From assembly GCF_040932485.1 (NCBI RefSeq), contig NZ_JBFRBH010000001.1:3522212-3586211 (forward strand): a stretch of DNA of 64,000 nucleotides, in the 5' to 3' direction. Under the pieces are notes generated by a model, which saw nothing but the letters and a program-made list of their open reading frames with translations, did not search any database and had not been told where the DNA came from. Below, in pieces: positions 8,497 through 17,125 of this stretch; within the stretch, counting starts at the first letter, position 1; each line of letters starts with the position of its first letter. The stretch comes from Gymnodinialimonas sp. 202GB13-11 (GTDB lineage Bacteria; Pseudomonadota; Alphaproteobacteria; Rhodobacterales; Rhodobacteraceae). Both the position numbers and the translations under genes were made by a program.

Positions 8497-9609
8497 TTAC
8501 TGCTGCGGGAAGTAATCCTCGCAAGTACCTTCGCGGTAGACGTCCGCCGTGCAGCAGTGGAGGCCGCCGCCGAAGGCGTAGGCGTCGCGGAGCTCGACCG
8601 GGACGACCTCCATACCGAGTTTGTCCATCTGCTCCATCTGGTAGACCTCGGACGCTTCGACGCAGACCGTTTTCGGGTCGAGGACGAGCACGTTCATGGA
8701 CAGCCATGTGGAGGAATAGCAGAGCGGCGGGGGCGCGTTGTGCGCGGGCTGCGCGGCGTCGACGATTTCCCAATCGTTGTCGTTGAACATCTTGCGCTGA
8801 TCCTCGGGCAGGCGGCGCTGCGGATTGTTGAGGATCAGGCCTGGGCGCAGCGGCGTGAAGGTCGCGTCGATGTGGATCGGGTACGGATCGCCGGGGAAGT
8901 TCACCGTGTGCACACGGTGATCGGGGAAGTGGCGGGCGAGCCATTCGATGCCCTTGAGGTTAGTCGTGAAGCCGTGCTGGACGACGAGGTCGCGGCCAAA
9001 GCGCAGGACGTCGGCGGCGTCGAACAGGGGCTCTTCCTCGGTTGTCACGAAGAACTTCTCAGCGGCCCATTGCAGGCGCTTTTCGACGCCGATTTTGTCC
9101 GACAGGTAGTCGGGGTGGTAATCGGCGTCAGTTAAGCGGGGCTTGGGTGCGGCCTCATGCCGGAAATTGGGGTCTTCATCCCAGTATTTCTGCATGAGTG
9201 GCCGGTAGTTGAGGTATTCGAACCAGCGGCACCGATAGGACATCGTCGCCTCAAGAATTTCTGAACCGACGGTCAGCAGCACGTCGCGGGGCGGCATGCA
9301 GCCGAACTGGCTGTCGGTGTGGAAATCGGGCGTGGTGACGGGCTTGGAATGGTCGATGCTGTCAGGGCGGTCGACGCGGATGCCGCGGGATTCGAGTTGC
9401 TTGGCGAAGTTGTCCAGTAACTCATTTGCGCGGTCGATGGTTTCCTGCGGTCGGCGGCCCCATTGGCCGCGCATGTCGCTGTCTTCGGGGACCTTGGCGT
9501 CAAGCGCGGGTTCCTCAGGCGGGATGTGACAATCATCGGCGCGGCCCACGATGACGTGGCGCAGCGGATCCCACTCGTTCCAGCTATTCACTACGGTTTT
9601 CGCGGTCAT
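8497..9609 (-). CDS. Arginine:glycine amidinotransferase family protein
   Basis: A 370-residue enzyme of the guanidino-modifying pentein superfamily. It is predicted to transfer the amidino group of arginine to an amine acceptor such as glycine, giving guanidinoacetate and ornithine. The catalytic triad is visible: Asp in F-D-A-A-D-V-L-R-F-G-R-D (residues about 197-208), His in Y-P-I-H-I-D-A-T-F, and the nucleophile Cys352 in G-G-G-L-H-C. The extended match to eukaryotic GATM-type sequences favours AGAT over arginine deiminase. The acceptor is uncertain; related enzymes use inosamine phosphate or other amines. No guanidinoacetate methyltransferase is nearby. Confidence 0.85.
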   Translation of the reverse strand: MTAKTVVNSWNEWDPLRHVIVGRADDCHIPPEEPALDAKVPEDSDMRGQWGRRPQETIDRANELLDNFAKQLESRGIRVDRPDSIDHSKPVTTPDFHTDSQFGCMPPRDVLLTVGSEILEATMSYRCRWFEYLNYRPLMQKYWDEDPNFRHEAAPKPRLTDADYHPDYLSDKIGVEKRLQWAAEKFFVTTEEEPLFDAADVLRFGRDLVVQHGFTTNLKGIEWLARHFPDHRVHTVNFPGDPYPIHIDATFTPLRPGLILNNPQRRLPEDQRKMFNDNDWEIVDAAQPAHNAPPPLCYSSTWLSMNVLVLDPKTVCVEASEVYQMEQMDKLGMEVVPVELRDAYAFGGGLHCCTADVYREGTCEDYFPQQ

Positions 9610-9697
9610 GGCACCCTCCCTGAGCCTGTATACAACTGGGCCGGTTTAGGGGGGATGTTGAGCGGGGGCAAGCACCTGGCCTGCCCCCGACATTGGA

Positions 9698-10381
9698 TCA
9701 GGCATCGCTGTCGAGAAGGCCCGTGCGGAACAGGATGCCTGCCGCGACTGCACCGATGATGGGGGCCACGATGAAGAGCCAGAGTTGCGCGATGGCAGTG
9801 CCGCCAACGAACAGCGCGGGCCCGATGGAGCGGGCGGGGTTCACCGACACGCCGGTCACGTTGATGCCCACGAGGTGGATCACGACGAGCGCGAGGCCGA
9901 TGGCGAGGCCGCCCCAAGCGGCGGGGGCGTTGGCGCCAGTTGCGCCAAGGATCACGACCATGAAGAGGAAGGTTGCGACGACCTCGAACACGAAGGCGGC
10001 GATCATGGTGTATTCGCCGAGATAGCCCGTGCCCCAGCCATTCTGGCCCAGGCCGTTTTCGGCCAGCGTGTAATCGGCGTTGCCCGAGGCGATCATCAGA
10101 AGCACGGCGGCACCTGCGATGGCCCCGGCGATCTGTGCGATCATGTAGGGGATGGCGTCGGCGATGCTCATCCGGCCAGCGGCGACCGCGCCGAGGGTCA
10201 CGGCGGGGTTGATGTGGCAGCCCGAGACCGGACCGATGCCATAGGCCATGCCGATCAGTGCGAGGCCGAAGGCGAAGCTGATGCCCATCAGGCCAATGTC
10301 GCCGCCAGCCAGAACGGCGGCGCCGCAACCGAAGAGGACCAAAGTGAAGGTCCCGATGAATTCTGCGAGTGGTTTTTTCAT
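9698..10381 (-). CDS. aqpZ: Aquaporin Z-type water channel
   Basis: A 227-residue MIP-family channel with six membrane helices. Both half-helix signatures are intact: S-G-C-H-I-N-P-A-V-T in the first half and S-V-N-P-A-R-S in the second. The residues around the filter (His in G-C-H, and a short loop without the glycerol-facilitator insertion, D-x-x-x-R) favour water over glycerol. The start is ATG 10381 (M-K-K-P-L-A-E-F-I-G-T); upstream in-frame starts would add a polar leader not found in the family. It stands alone on the minus strand. Confidence 0.92.
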   Translation of the reverse strand: MKKPLAEFIGTFTLVLFGCGAAVLAGGDIGLMGISFAFGLALIGMAYGIGPVSGCHINPAVTLGAVAAGRMSIADAIPYMIAQIAGAIAGAAVLLMIASGNADYTLAENGLGQNGWGTGYLGEYTMIAAFVFEVVATFLFMVVILGATGANAPAAWGGLAIGLALVVIHLVGINVTGVSVNPARSIGPALFVGGTAIAQLWLFIVAPIIGAVAAGILFRTGLLDSDA

Positions 10382-10477
10382 GGCGTTTGTCCCTGTTTCC
10401 ATTGCTTGCACCCGATAAGGAGTGTGCGGGCCGGGGAAACGGGGAAAAACAGGCGTTTTGGCGTCAGTTCGAGCGGG

Positions 10478-11074
10478 TTAGGCCAAAGTGACTCCGGCGT
10501 CTGCCATTCCTGCATGAGCCGCCTCCAGCGATCCATTAAAGTCGATGGCGCGGCAGAGATCCGTGCGGACAGTGACGGTAAAGCCAAGCTTCGCGGCATC
10601 GACGGCGGAGAAATTCACACAGAAATCGGTGGCGAGGCCAACCATGGTGAGGTCGGTGATGCCGCGTGTGCGCAGGTAGCCCTCCAGCCCGGTGGGCGTT
10701 TTGTGATCATTCTCGAAAAACGCGGAATAGCTGTCGATCGCGGGGTTGTAGCCTTTGCGGATGATCATGTCGGCGCGGTCTACAGTAAGATCCGGGTGGA
10801 ACTGCGCCCCGATGGAGCCCTGAATGCAGTGGTCGGGCCAGAGCACCTGCGGGCCGTAGGGCATGTCGATCAGGTCCATGTCCTGCTTGCCGGGGTGGCT
10901 GGACGCGAAAGAGGAATGACCCGCCGGGTGCCAATCCTGCGTGAGGATGACGGCGTCGAACTCGGACATGAGGGCGTTGATGCCGGGGACGATCAAGTCG
11001 CCCTCGGGCACGGCCAGCGCGCCACCGGGGCAGAAATCATTTTGGACGTCGATGACGATGAGGGCTTGGGTCAT
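10478..11074 (-). CDS. pncA: Nicotinamidase/pyrazinamidase
   Basis: A cytoplasmic amidohydrolase of 198 residues that converts nicotinamide to nicotinate in NAD salvage. The isochorismatase-like fold shows the catalytic Asp9 in V-I-D-V-Q-N-D-F, the Lys in R-K-G, and the nucleophile Cys in A-T-D-F-C-V. The metal ligands are in D-W-H-P-x-x-H-x-S-F. The start is ATG 11074; the longer open frame is non-coding. The length equals the family norm. Single gene, divergent from the RHH-like gene. Confidence 0.93.
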   Translation of the reverse strand: MTQALIVIDVQNDFCPGGALAVPEGDLIVPGINALMSEFDAVILTQDWHPAGHSSFASSHPGKQDMDLIDMPYGPQVLWPDHCIQGSIGAQFHPDLTVDRADMIIRKGYNPAIDSYSAFFENDHKTPTGLEGYLRTRGITDLTMVGLATDFCVNFSAVDAAKLGFTVTVRTDLCRAIDFNGSLEAAHAGMADAGVTLA

Positions 11075-11172
11075 GGGGTCACCTCCTGATGCTGCGGCGC
11101 AGCTTAGGCTGTGGGCCGCAGAGTGAAAGTGTTGTCTTGTTGTCATGACACGAATCAAGCTAACGTAGGACC

Positions 11173-11421
11173 ATGAAAAAGATTGAGCGAATGCAGACGG
11201 GCCTGCGGCTGGAAAAGCGCATGGTGAAGGTGCTGAAGGGCACGGCGGAGTATCTGGACATTTCGATGAGCGAGCTGGTGGAGTGCATGGCGCTGCACGC
11301 TTTCGATGGGAAGCTGGTCTTCGGCGAGGTGACACGCGGGAAGATTGAGGCGCTGCGGGAGGTCTATGGGCTGGAGCTGAGTTCAGCGGATGCCCACGGG
11401 CTGGAGGAGGAGTTTCAGTGA
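11173..11421 (+). CDS. Small ribbon-helix-helix-like protein
   Basis: An 82-residue basic protein. Residues 1-45 (M-Q-T-G-L-R-L-E-K-R-M-V-K-V-L-K-G-T-A-E-Y-L, then I-S-M-S-E-L-V-E) match the strand-helix-helix layout of RHH DNA-binding domains. The remainder is an acidic helix. The stop overlaps the GTG start of the next gene (GTGA), so the two are translationally coupled. It may be a regulator of, or partner to, the downstream protein, but no toxin motif is visible. Confidence 0.6.
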   Translation: MKKIERMQTGLRLEKRMVKVLKGTAEYLDISMSELVECMALHAFDGKLVFGEVTRGKIEALREVYGLELSSADAHGLEEEFQ

Positions 11422-11789
11422 AATATGACCACATGCTGGATACGATCCTGTCCGGTAAGGTGCCCTGCACCGGGTTCAGCCACGCGGACCATTTGGGAAC
11501 CGCCCACGCGGCCTTGCGGCGGTGGGAGTTCTTCGAGGCGGCGCATCGGTATGCAGACGGAATCCGGGCCTCGGCCACGGCGGCGGGCGCGTCAGAGAAG
11601 TTCAACGCGACGTTGACACTGGCGTTTCTGTCGTTGGTGGCAGAACGGATGGGCGACGAGGATAGTGAGACGTTTGTCGCGGAGAACGCGGACCTGACAA
11701 TGGAGGCTTTGCGGCGGGCCGGGTATGATGCGGCGCGGCTGGAGCACCCGAAGGCGCGGGCGGTGGGGTTGTTGCCGGTGTCGGCTTAG
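11418..11789 (+). CDS. Conserved hypothetical protein with FxHxxH motif
   Basis: A 123-residue helical protein starting at a GTG that overlaps the previous stop. The N-terminal F-S-H-A-D-H-L-G-T-A-H-A-A-L motif is followed by A-A-x-R-Y-A-D-G-I, then F-N-A-T-L-T-L-A-F-L-S-L-V-A-E-R-M. This recurring pattern (His-rich helix, then an F/Y-H/N-x-T helix) is one I recognise in uncharacterised bacterial proteins. The conserved histidines could bind a metal. Function unknown. Confidence 0.6.
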   Translation: MKYDHMLDTILSGKVPCTGFSHADHLGTAHAALRRWEFFEAAHRYADGIRASATAAGASEKFNATLTLAFLSLVAERMGDEDSETFVAENADLTMEALRRAGYDAARLEHPKARAVGLLPVSA

Positions 11790-11880
11790 GGATTTTGCTC
11801 GGGGTGGAACTGGTGGGACGGTCGTATTGATGCCGCTTTGAGACGTTAGGCGTTTCCTTCGACTTGGTGAGAAGGGAGCA

Positions 11881-12351
11881 ATGGGCATGGACGAAATCTC
11901 AATCCCCATGAAGATGCGACTTTGGCCGATGCTGCTGTGCCTGCTGTTTTTCGGGCCGGGGGCTTATTTCCTGTTCTTTGCGGTTCTTGAGGCCGAGCCG
12001 GGCGAACGGTCTGAACCCCTCATGGGATTTGTCATTTGCTGTCTGTTTGCCGTTGTCCCGCTATTCCTGATGGTTGCTGGGCGCCGCAATCCGCAGGCAT
12101 TGGTTTTGGGTCGCGACGAGATCCGTTTGCCGCGCGGGATGTTTTCCAAGCGTGCGCCTCGTATCCGATATGACGAGATCAGATCGATGGATGAGATGAA
12201 GGTCTCGGGGCAGCGGTTCCTGGCCTTCGATGCCATAAGCGGGTCTTACACGATCAGCGCGATCATGCTGCCGCGTAACGTGCCACTTTCAGAGATCAAA
12301 CAACAGATCACGCGCCGTGCGGCGATTGCGAGGGGCGTCGGCGTGCGATAA
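11881..12351 (+). CDS. Hypothetical membrane protein
   Basis: A 156-residue protein, or 154 if the second ATG (11887) is used. Two hydrophobic helices near the N-terminus (residues about 16-36 and 46-64) are followed by an 80-residue soluble C-terminal domain of PH-like or bPH-like composition. That domain begins [13 protein letters not shown] and contains Y-D-E-I-R-S-M, the type of beta-rich region often seen after two helices in small inner-membrane proteins. Function unknown. It ends 10 bases before trhO and may be co-transcribed with it. Confidence 0.6.
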   Translation: MGMDEISIPMKMRLWPMLLCLLFFGPGAYFLFFAVLEAEPGERSEPLMGFVICCLFAVVPLFLMVAGRRNPQALVLGRDEIRLPRGMFSKRAPRIRYDEIRSMDEMKVSGQRFLAFDAISGSYTISAIMLPRNVPLSEIKQQITRRAAIARGVGVR

Positions 12352-12361
12352 CTCACGCGCC

Positions 12362-13261
12362 ATGTTCACTGTCGCCGCCCTCTACCATTTCGCCAAGGTG
12401 CCGGACCCCTCCGCTGTGAAGGGGCCATTGGCGGAGGTTGCGTGTAAGGCGGGGGTGAAGGGCTCGCTGTTGATCGCGCCGGAGGGGATCAACGGAACGA
12501 TTGCGGGGACGCGCGCGGGGATTGATGCGGTGTTGGCGCATATTCGGGCGCTGCCCGGGTTCAGTGGGTTGGAGTGGAAGGAGAGCCATGCGGAGGCGCC
12601 TCCGTTCAACAAGCTGAAGGTGCGGTTGAAGAAAGAGATCGTGACGATGGGGGCGCCGGGGTTGGACCCGGCCTCCGTAGGAACTCATGTGGACCCCGGC
12701 GATTGGAACGCGCTCATCAGCGCGCCGGATGTGGCGGTGATTGATACACGGAACGACTACGAGGTGGCGATCGGCACGTTCGAGGGGGCGGTGGACCCTG
12801 AGACGGCGAGCTTCCGCGACTTCCCGAAGTGGTGGGACGAGAACAAGGATCGGTTCGGGAACAAGCGGATTGCGATGTTCTGCACGGGCGGCATCCGGTG
12901 TGAGAAGTCGACGGCGTTTTTGAAGGCGCAGGGGGTTGAGGATGTTTTCCACCTTAAGGGTGGGATCCTGAAATACCTGGAAGAGGTGCCGGAGGAAGAG
13001 AGCCTGTGGCAGGGCGGATGCTTTGTGTTCGATGAGCGCGTGGCCGTGGGGCATGGGCTGGAAGAGACGGCGCATTTCCTGTGCCGGGCCTGCCGGCGGG
13101 CCTTGGTGCCTGCGGATCGGGCACGGGCGGAGTTCGAGGAAGGGGTGTCGTGCCACCATTGCTTGGGCGAGCATTCCGAGGCGGATCGGGAGCGGTTCCG
13201 GGAACGGCAGCGGCAGATCGAATTGGCGAAGGCGCGGGGGGAGACGCATCTGGGGGGATGA
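12362..13261 (+). CDS. trhO: tRNA uridine(34) hydroxylase (rhodanese-domain)
   Basis: TrhO/YceA hydroxylates wobble uridine 34 of tRNAs using molecular oxygen, supplying the precursor of 5-carboxymethoxy/methoxyuridine. The 299 residues contain an N-terminal ferredoxin-like domain (G-I-N-G-T-I-A-G-T near residue 42) and a central rhodanese domain whose active loop is C174-T-G-G-I-R-C180. A Cys-rich C-terminal zinc-finger-like part (C-R-A-C, C-H-H-C) follows. The start is ATG 12362, taken from family alignment ([10 protein letters not shown]). All features of a functional enzyme are present. Confidence 0.9.
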   Translation: MFTVAALYHFAKVPDPSAVKGPLAEVACKAGVKGSLLIAPEGINGTIAGTRAGIDAVLAHIRALPGFSGLEWKESHAEAPPFNKLKVRLKKEIVTMGAPGLDPASVGTHVDPGDWNALISAPDVAVIDTRNDYEVAIGTFEGAVDPETASFRDFPKWWDENKDRFGNKRIAMFCTGGIRCEKSTAFLKAQGVEDVFHLKGGILKYLEEVPEEESLWQGGCFVFDERVAVGHGLEETAHFLCRACRRALVPADRARAEFEEGVSCHHCLGEHSEADRERFRERQRQIELAKARGETHLGG

Positions 13262-13266
13262 CGGGA

Positions 13267-13286
13267 GACGCTCGCTTGGCAGCGTC
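13267..13286. terminator. Weak hairpin between trhO and the Hint/RTX gene
   Basis: A 6-bp dyad GACGCT / AGCGTC with an 8-nt loop in the 48-base gap between two convergent genes. The position suggests a shared terminator, but the stem is short and there is no U-tract. Confidence 0.3.
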
Positions 13287-13309
13287 GCCCCTCCCACCAT
13301 CCCGTGCGG

Positions 13310-14590
13310 TCAGGCGTAGTCGTAGTCCCGTAATGCCGCCATCTCGAACGGGCGCAATTCCCGGTGTGAGAGTTCGCGCGCCGGATGGGCCGGGTCGGCA
13401 AGCTCGGGAAACAGCTCCAGCAATTCATCGTAGAGCGCCTTGTCGCGTGCCATCTGATAGTCGCCGATGAAGAGGCTTTCGCACGGCGTGCCTTCTGCGA
13501 AGATGATCTGGTGGCGGTCGAACATCAGGTGGAAGTAGGTCACCAGCGGGCGCGGAGAGCGGCGGATCTTGCCGCCGTCGCACAGGTGCATGGCGGCGCA
13601 GAGCACGGCATTGGTGTCGAACAGCATCTCGCACGTGGGGTCTTGCAGCAGCATCCGGTGGCGAGGTGAGACGTAGAGCGGACGGTCGTTGCCAAGCGCG
13701 CCGGGGGCGAAGCGGATTGGGGCGAGGGGGCCATCGCCGCGGACCGTTTTGTGGCCGATCCAGCGTAGGGTTTGCGCGCCGTCCAGCATGGTGAGCACAC
13801 GGTCGCCGGGGTTGAGGTGTTCGACGGCCACAGGGCCACGATCCGTTGCGACCTGCGTGCCGGCTGCGAGGCAAATGACGGAGATGTTCTCGGTCGGGAT
13901 GTTGAGGTAAGTGAATTGCCGCGTGCTGCCGTCTGGTAGAGTGACCGTGACCTGACCGCCCGTGGGCGAGAAGGGTGAGATGGTCGCGCCTTCGGGGATG
14001 ATCATGGAGTTCACGCCCGACCCACCCTGCACGAAGGTAGTGTTGACGGAGGTGACGATCAGGTCGTCCCCGCCCCCGCCATCGAGATTGCCGGAGCCGT
14101 CTTCGCCGAACAGAGTATCGGCCCCCGCCCCACCTGACAGATTGTTGTTGCCTTGTCCCCCGCGCAGGATGTCGTCGCCCTCACCACCTGCGATGTTGTT
14201 GTTGCCGACGCCGCCGATCAGCGTGTCGTTGCCACCGCCGCCATCGACCTGGCCGCCATCGGCGCCATCATCCGTGAAGGTGTCGTCGCCCGCGCCACCG
14301 ACATAGCCGAAGCTGTCGAGGCCGACGGAGCCGCCGATGGTGTTGTCGGCATCGTTGCCCCGGAAGGCCACGAAGTTGCTGAAGGAGCCGCCTGCGAGAT
14401 CAGCATCAGTGAAGGTGGTGGAGGTGTTCGTGGTGGTGTCGATGAAGGTGATCGACGCGCCGTCCATGATGATCTGAACCGTATCCGGGACGGCGACGGC
14501 ATTGATCGTGCTTTCTGCGGTCACATCCTGCGCCGACCAGAAGGACGGATCGAAGATGTTACCGGCATTCAACGTCAAGAAAACAGGCAT
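13310..14590 (-). CDS. RTX calcium-binding protein with Hint (Hedgehog/intein) domain
   Basis: A 426-residue protein probably exported by a type I system, as it has no signal peptide. Residues about 75-185 carry RTX nonapeptide repeats (G-G-x-G-N-D-x-L, G-G-E-G-D-D-I-L). A Hint_2 domain starts at Cys240 in I-C-L-A-A-G-T-Q-V and includes the G-D-R-V-L-T and V-S-P-R-H-R-M-L-L motifs, so self-cleavage at Cys240 is possible. This RTX-Hint arrangement is common in Rhodobacteraceae. ATG 14590 is preferred to the GTG six bases upstream because AGGGG lies 10 bases before it. No adjacent type I exporter is present. Confidence 0.88.
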   Translation of the reverse strand: MPVFLTLNAGNIFDPSFWSAQDVTAESTINAVAVPDTVQIIMDGASITFIDTTTNTSTTFTDADLAGGSFSNFVAFRGNDADNTIGGSVGLDSFGYVGGAGDDTFTDDGADGGQVDGGGGNDTLIGGVGNNNIAGGEGDDILRGGQGNNNLSGGAGADTLFGEDGSGNLDGGGGDDLIVTSVNTTFVQGGSGVNSMIIPEGATISPFSPTGGQVTVTLPDGSTRQFTYLNIPTENISVICLAAGTQVATDRGPVAVEHLNPGDRVLTMLDGAQTLRWIGHKTVRGDGPLAPIRFAPGALGNDRPLYVSPRHRMLLQDPTCEMLFDTNAVLCAAMHLCDGGKIRRSPRPLVTYFHLMFDRHQIIFAEGTPCESLFIGDYQMARDKALYDELLELFPELADPAHPARELSHRELRPFEMAALRDYDYA

Positions 14591-14766
14591 GGTCACATTA
14601 CCCCTGTGTCATGCCCCCACCGATACTAAGGTTAGGGGGCTGCCATCTTGGGGAAATATGCCGGGATTGTTGCATATACGAGTCCGGCAAGGGATTGCCG
14701 ATATCGCGCATGCGCGGCGGCAATTTGCCGAAATCGGTTAACAAGCCTTTGGCAAATCGGCTTAAA

Positions 14767-15927
14767 TTATGGGCGACGTGCGTGGCGAATGCCAATGAGC
14801 AGCGTGGGAATCGCCAGTGCCGCAACACCGGACGCGATCAGAAGGACCGTGCGGAAATCCGTCAGTTGCGCGATGAGGCCTACGGCGGGGGCGGCCAGAA
14901 GCCCGCTGATCATCAGAGTGTTCCAATAGATCGCCGTGGCCTGCGCCGGGCGGTCTTGGGCGAAGCTTTGGATGTAGCTGATCCCGAGGCTCGCGAAGAG
15001 GCCGTAATAGAGCCCTTCGAGCGCGGAGCCGAGGGCCATCTGCGGAAGTGACTTGACGGACGAGAGGACGAGGATCGCCGCCACGGCAAGGCAGGTGCAG
15101 ACCATCAGTGGAGCACGCAGGCCGAAGCGCGCAATCAGGAAAGACGAGCTGAAGATCGCGATGACCTCGACGAAGGTCTTCACGCTGAAGGCCGCACCGG
15201 GGGCGAAGTCTGGTAAGCCGACCTCTTGCACGAAGAACAGAGGCAGGGCTGAGAAGGTCAGGCCGTGGGCGATGGAGAGGCAGAAGATGAAGGCGGCCGC
15301 CAACCAAAGATCGGAAGGGGCGGAGATGAGGTCGGCCGGTGGTTTGGGTGGTGCGGGGGCAGTGATGTCGCGCGGCAAGCCGATGCGCCAGACGACAGCC
15401 CAAAGGACGGCAAGGCCACAGGCGAGTTGGAAAACGATGTGCGGGCCGTAGACGCCGGACAGCGAGAAGCTGACTGCTGGGCCGATCATCCAAGCGGTCG
15501 AGGTGGTGGCGCGCATCCACGCGTTGAACTTGGTGCGGGGGATGCCGGCGCGTTCTGCCATGTGGCCGCCGGTGGCGAACATGGCGGAGATGGAGGTGGC
15601 GCTGAGTCCGTAGCCGAGGACACCGAGCGTCAGCATAACGGGCAGCGTGGGCGAGAGTGCCATGGAGAGGCTGGCCAAAGCGTAGCCCGCAACGGCGATG
15701 CCAATGATGGGGAACACCTGAGCGCCGCCGTCGATGCGCCGCGCGAAGATGCGGTTGAGCACGACCGTTAGCGACACGGCAAGGCCGCCATAGACGCTGA
15801 GCATCCAGGGCGGTTGGCCAAGGCCGTCGACCATGAAGAAGGGCATGAACGGAACAATGGCGGAATTGCCGAGCGTGCTGGTGAACAGCAGCAAAAGGAA
15901 GGGGGTCAGACGGCGCGCGGGGCTCAT
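14767..15927 (-). CDS. MFS transporter
   Basis: A major facilitator superfamily inner-membrane carrier of 386 residues and about 12 hydrophobic helices. The interdomain loop after helix 6 is Pro-rich (P-A-P-P-K-P-P-A). The pattern of the first helix (L-G-N-S-A-I-V-P-F-M-P-F-F) and the R-x-x-D-G-G loop 2-3 resemble sugar-efflux or 3-phenylpropionate-type MFS proteins, but the substrate cannot be assigned. It is a single gene; its 3' flank (14591-14766) has AT-rich inverted sequence around GGCAAATCGGCTT that may aid termination. Confidence 0.88.
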   Translation of the reverse strand: MSPARRLTPFLLLLFTSTLGNSAIVPFMPFFMVDGLGQPPWMLSVYGGLAVSLTVVLNRIFARRIDGGAQVFPIIGIAVAGYALASLSMALSPTLPVMLTLGVLGYGLSATSISAMFATGGHMAERAGIPRTKFNAWMRATTSTAWMIGPAVSFSLSGVYGPHIVFQLACGLAVLWAVVWRIGLPRDITAPAPPKPPADLISAPSDLWLAAAFIFCLSIAHGLTFSALPLFFVQEVGLPDFAPGAAFSVKTFVEVIAIFSSSFLIARFGLRAPLMVCTCLAVAAILVLSSVKSLPQMALGSALEGLYYGLFASLGISYIQSFAQDRPAQATAIYWNTLMISGLLAAPAVGLIAQLTDFRTVLLIASGVAALAIPTLLIGIRHARRP

Positions 15928-15964
15928 GCGGTATGAGTGCGGTTTGCACCGAGCCTGCGCAATG

Positions 15965-15994
15965 AAAAAGCCCCCGACCGCGAGGGCCGGGGGG
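15965..15994 (-). terminator. Terminator of the curli operon
   Basis: On the minus strand, CCCCCGGCC pairs with GGTCGGGGG (one mismatch) around a short CTCGC loop, followed by CTTTTT. It is the only hairpin with a U-tract downstream of the csg genes. Confidence 0.75.
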
Positions 15995-16129
15995 AGTTTG
16001 GGACACGTCTGAGGGACAGAGTCTTCCCCAGGAAGATCGAAAACCGGGGGAAGGAGGGAAGAGAGCGCCGGGGGAGGAGAGAGGGAGGGGAGGAGGACTT
16101 GGCGCTCTCTATTCTTGAAACTTTGGGGT

Positions 16130-16182
16130 CCGGACGCCCAACCTGCAGGGGAAACGGGGGCTAGGGTCGATTGGGCGTCCGG
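16130..16182 (-). repeat. 12-bp inverted repeat downstream of csgB-like gene
   Basis: Perfect arms CCGGACGCCCAA and TTGGGCGTCCGG separated by 29 bases, starting 58 bases after the csgB-like stop. A long-loop RNA stem here could protect the 3' end of the curli mRNA. Confidence 0.6.
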
Positions 16183-16239
16183 GGTTCCGGCCCGCTGGGG
16201 CCGAACTGGGGGTTGGTTTGCGAGGGAAAACCGCTCGCT

Positions 16240-16605
16240 TTACCAGCCGAAGGTGAAGACCAGGTCACCGTCGCCGCCGTTTTGGGCGATGGCACCGTTG
16301 GTGTTGTTGCCGAACTGGAAGAGACCGCCGGCGTTGCCCGTGCCGCCCTGAACAAGGGCGCCATTGTGGCCGTTGCCTTCCTGATGGACGACACCGATGT
16401 TGCCCTGGGCTGCGTTGGTCAGAACCTCGGCCGGGTCACCACCATTGGCGAGCTGGTAGCCGATGAGACCCAGCGCGATCAGGTCACGCTCTTCCTGGGT
16501 CTGGGCCGAGATGCCGAAGCTGATCTGGCCTTGGGCCGCAGCGGGGAGGGCTGCAACGGCGGTCGTAGCGGCGAGCGTGGCGGCGATAATGACTTTCTTA
16601 AACAT
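16240..16605 (-). CDS. csgB: Curlin repeat protein, CsgB-like minor subunit/nucleator
   Basis: A 121-residue exported amyloid subunit. A signal peptide (residues 1-24, ending A-A-A-Q-G) is followed by a 45-residue N-terminal segment without repeats. About four curlin repeats of N-x-G-x-x-x-Q-x-G-x-x-N type follow (N-I-G-V-V-H-Q-E-G-N-G-H-N, then N-G-A-L-V-Q-G-G). The shorter and less regular repeat set, and its place last in the operon, suggest the nucleator or a second curlin, but a CsgA-type role cannot be excluded. A ribosome-binding AAAGGA lies before the ATG. Confidence 0.75.
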   Translation of the reverse strand: MFKKVIIAATLAATTAVAALPAAAQGQISFGISAQTQEERDLIALGLIGYQLANGGDPAEVLTNAAQGNIGVVHQEGNGHNGALVQGGTGNAGGLFQFGNNTNGAIAQNGGDGDLVFTFGW

Positions 16606-16683
16606 GGTAGTGTTTCCTTTTGAAAATGTGGTGTTTGAAAAAATGAAGGGGTTTGAAAAAGGGTTGGGGTTAGAGGTTTGGTT

Positions 16684-17082
16684 TTAGAGGTCGGCGGGGC
16701 AGCGATATTCACGCCCGTCGATGGTGAGGGTCAATTCCGCATCAAGGCTGGAGGCCGAACCGGAGGTCATCATGCGACCGAGGGTTACAGTCTCTCCTGC
16801 GCGGGCCGAGAAGGGGCCACCCTGGTTGAGGCGTGTGCCGGGGCCTTCGACGCGCAGGCTGTAGATGCCCGAGACGGCCTCGGATGCCTGAACGACGGGA
16901 GCCAGCGTGAGCATGGAGCCCTGTGCTTCGGCGGTGATTACGCAAGCGATCGGAGCAGCGGCTTGGGCATGGGCTTCGCGGGTCAGGTCGGCGGGTTCAG
17001 CCGAAATCGCGGTGCAGCCGAGGACGGCCGAGCTGATCGCGGCGAGGCCGAGTGCGGCGCGGGATTTCGAAAACTTGGTCAT
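16684..17082 (-). CDS. csgH: Curli chaperone/assembly modulator CsgH
   Basis: A 132-residue periplasmic protein. The signal peptide ends near the cysteine at residue 23 (V-L-G-C), so it may be a lipoprotein. The domain from about residue 45 is an Ig-like beta sandwich with two cysteines (A-C-V-I and Y-R-C-P) placed to form a disulfide, and includes S-G-x-Y-x-L-x-V-x-G and Q-G-G-P-F. This matches CsgH, which in alphaproteobacteria replaces the CsgC inhibitor of premature CsgA fibrillation. It lies between two curlin genes, which supports the assignment. Confidence 0.8.
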   Translation of the reverse strand: MTKFSKSRAALGLAAISSAVLGCTAISAEPADLTREAHAQAAAPIACVITAEAQGSMLTLAPVVQASEAVSGIYSLRVEGPGTRLNQGGPFSARAGETVTLGRMMTSGSASSLDAELTLTIDGREYRCPADL

Positions 17083-17125
17083 TGGCCTGTCCTTTCAAAA
17101 AATCTGTTTGGTCTTGGAATGAGGG

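Larger units (their letters stand above)
15928..16239. other. 312-base non-coding region after the curli genes
   Basis: No convincing gene. It holds a GC-rich terminator-like hairpin (15965-15994), a purine-rich tract at about 16045-16100 (repeated GGGAGGAGAGAGGGAGGGG-like sequence), and a second long inverted repeat with 12-bp arms (16130-16141 and 16171-16182) just after the csgB-like stop. Confidence 0.7.

Noticed and set aside
9785-11089. Long plus-strand open frame over aqpZ and pncA
   Set aside because: It lies opposite two clear genes with conserved motifs and is their antisense shadow.
13950-14350. DNA tandem repeat array
   Set aside because: The repetition is RTX nonapeptide coding sequence inside the Hint/RTX gene, not a DNA repeat element or CRISPR array; no CRISPR was found anywhere in the window.
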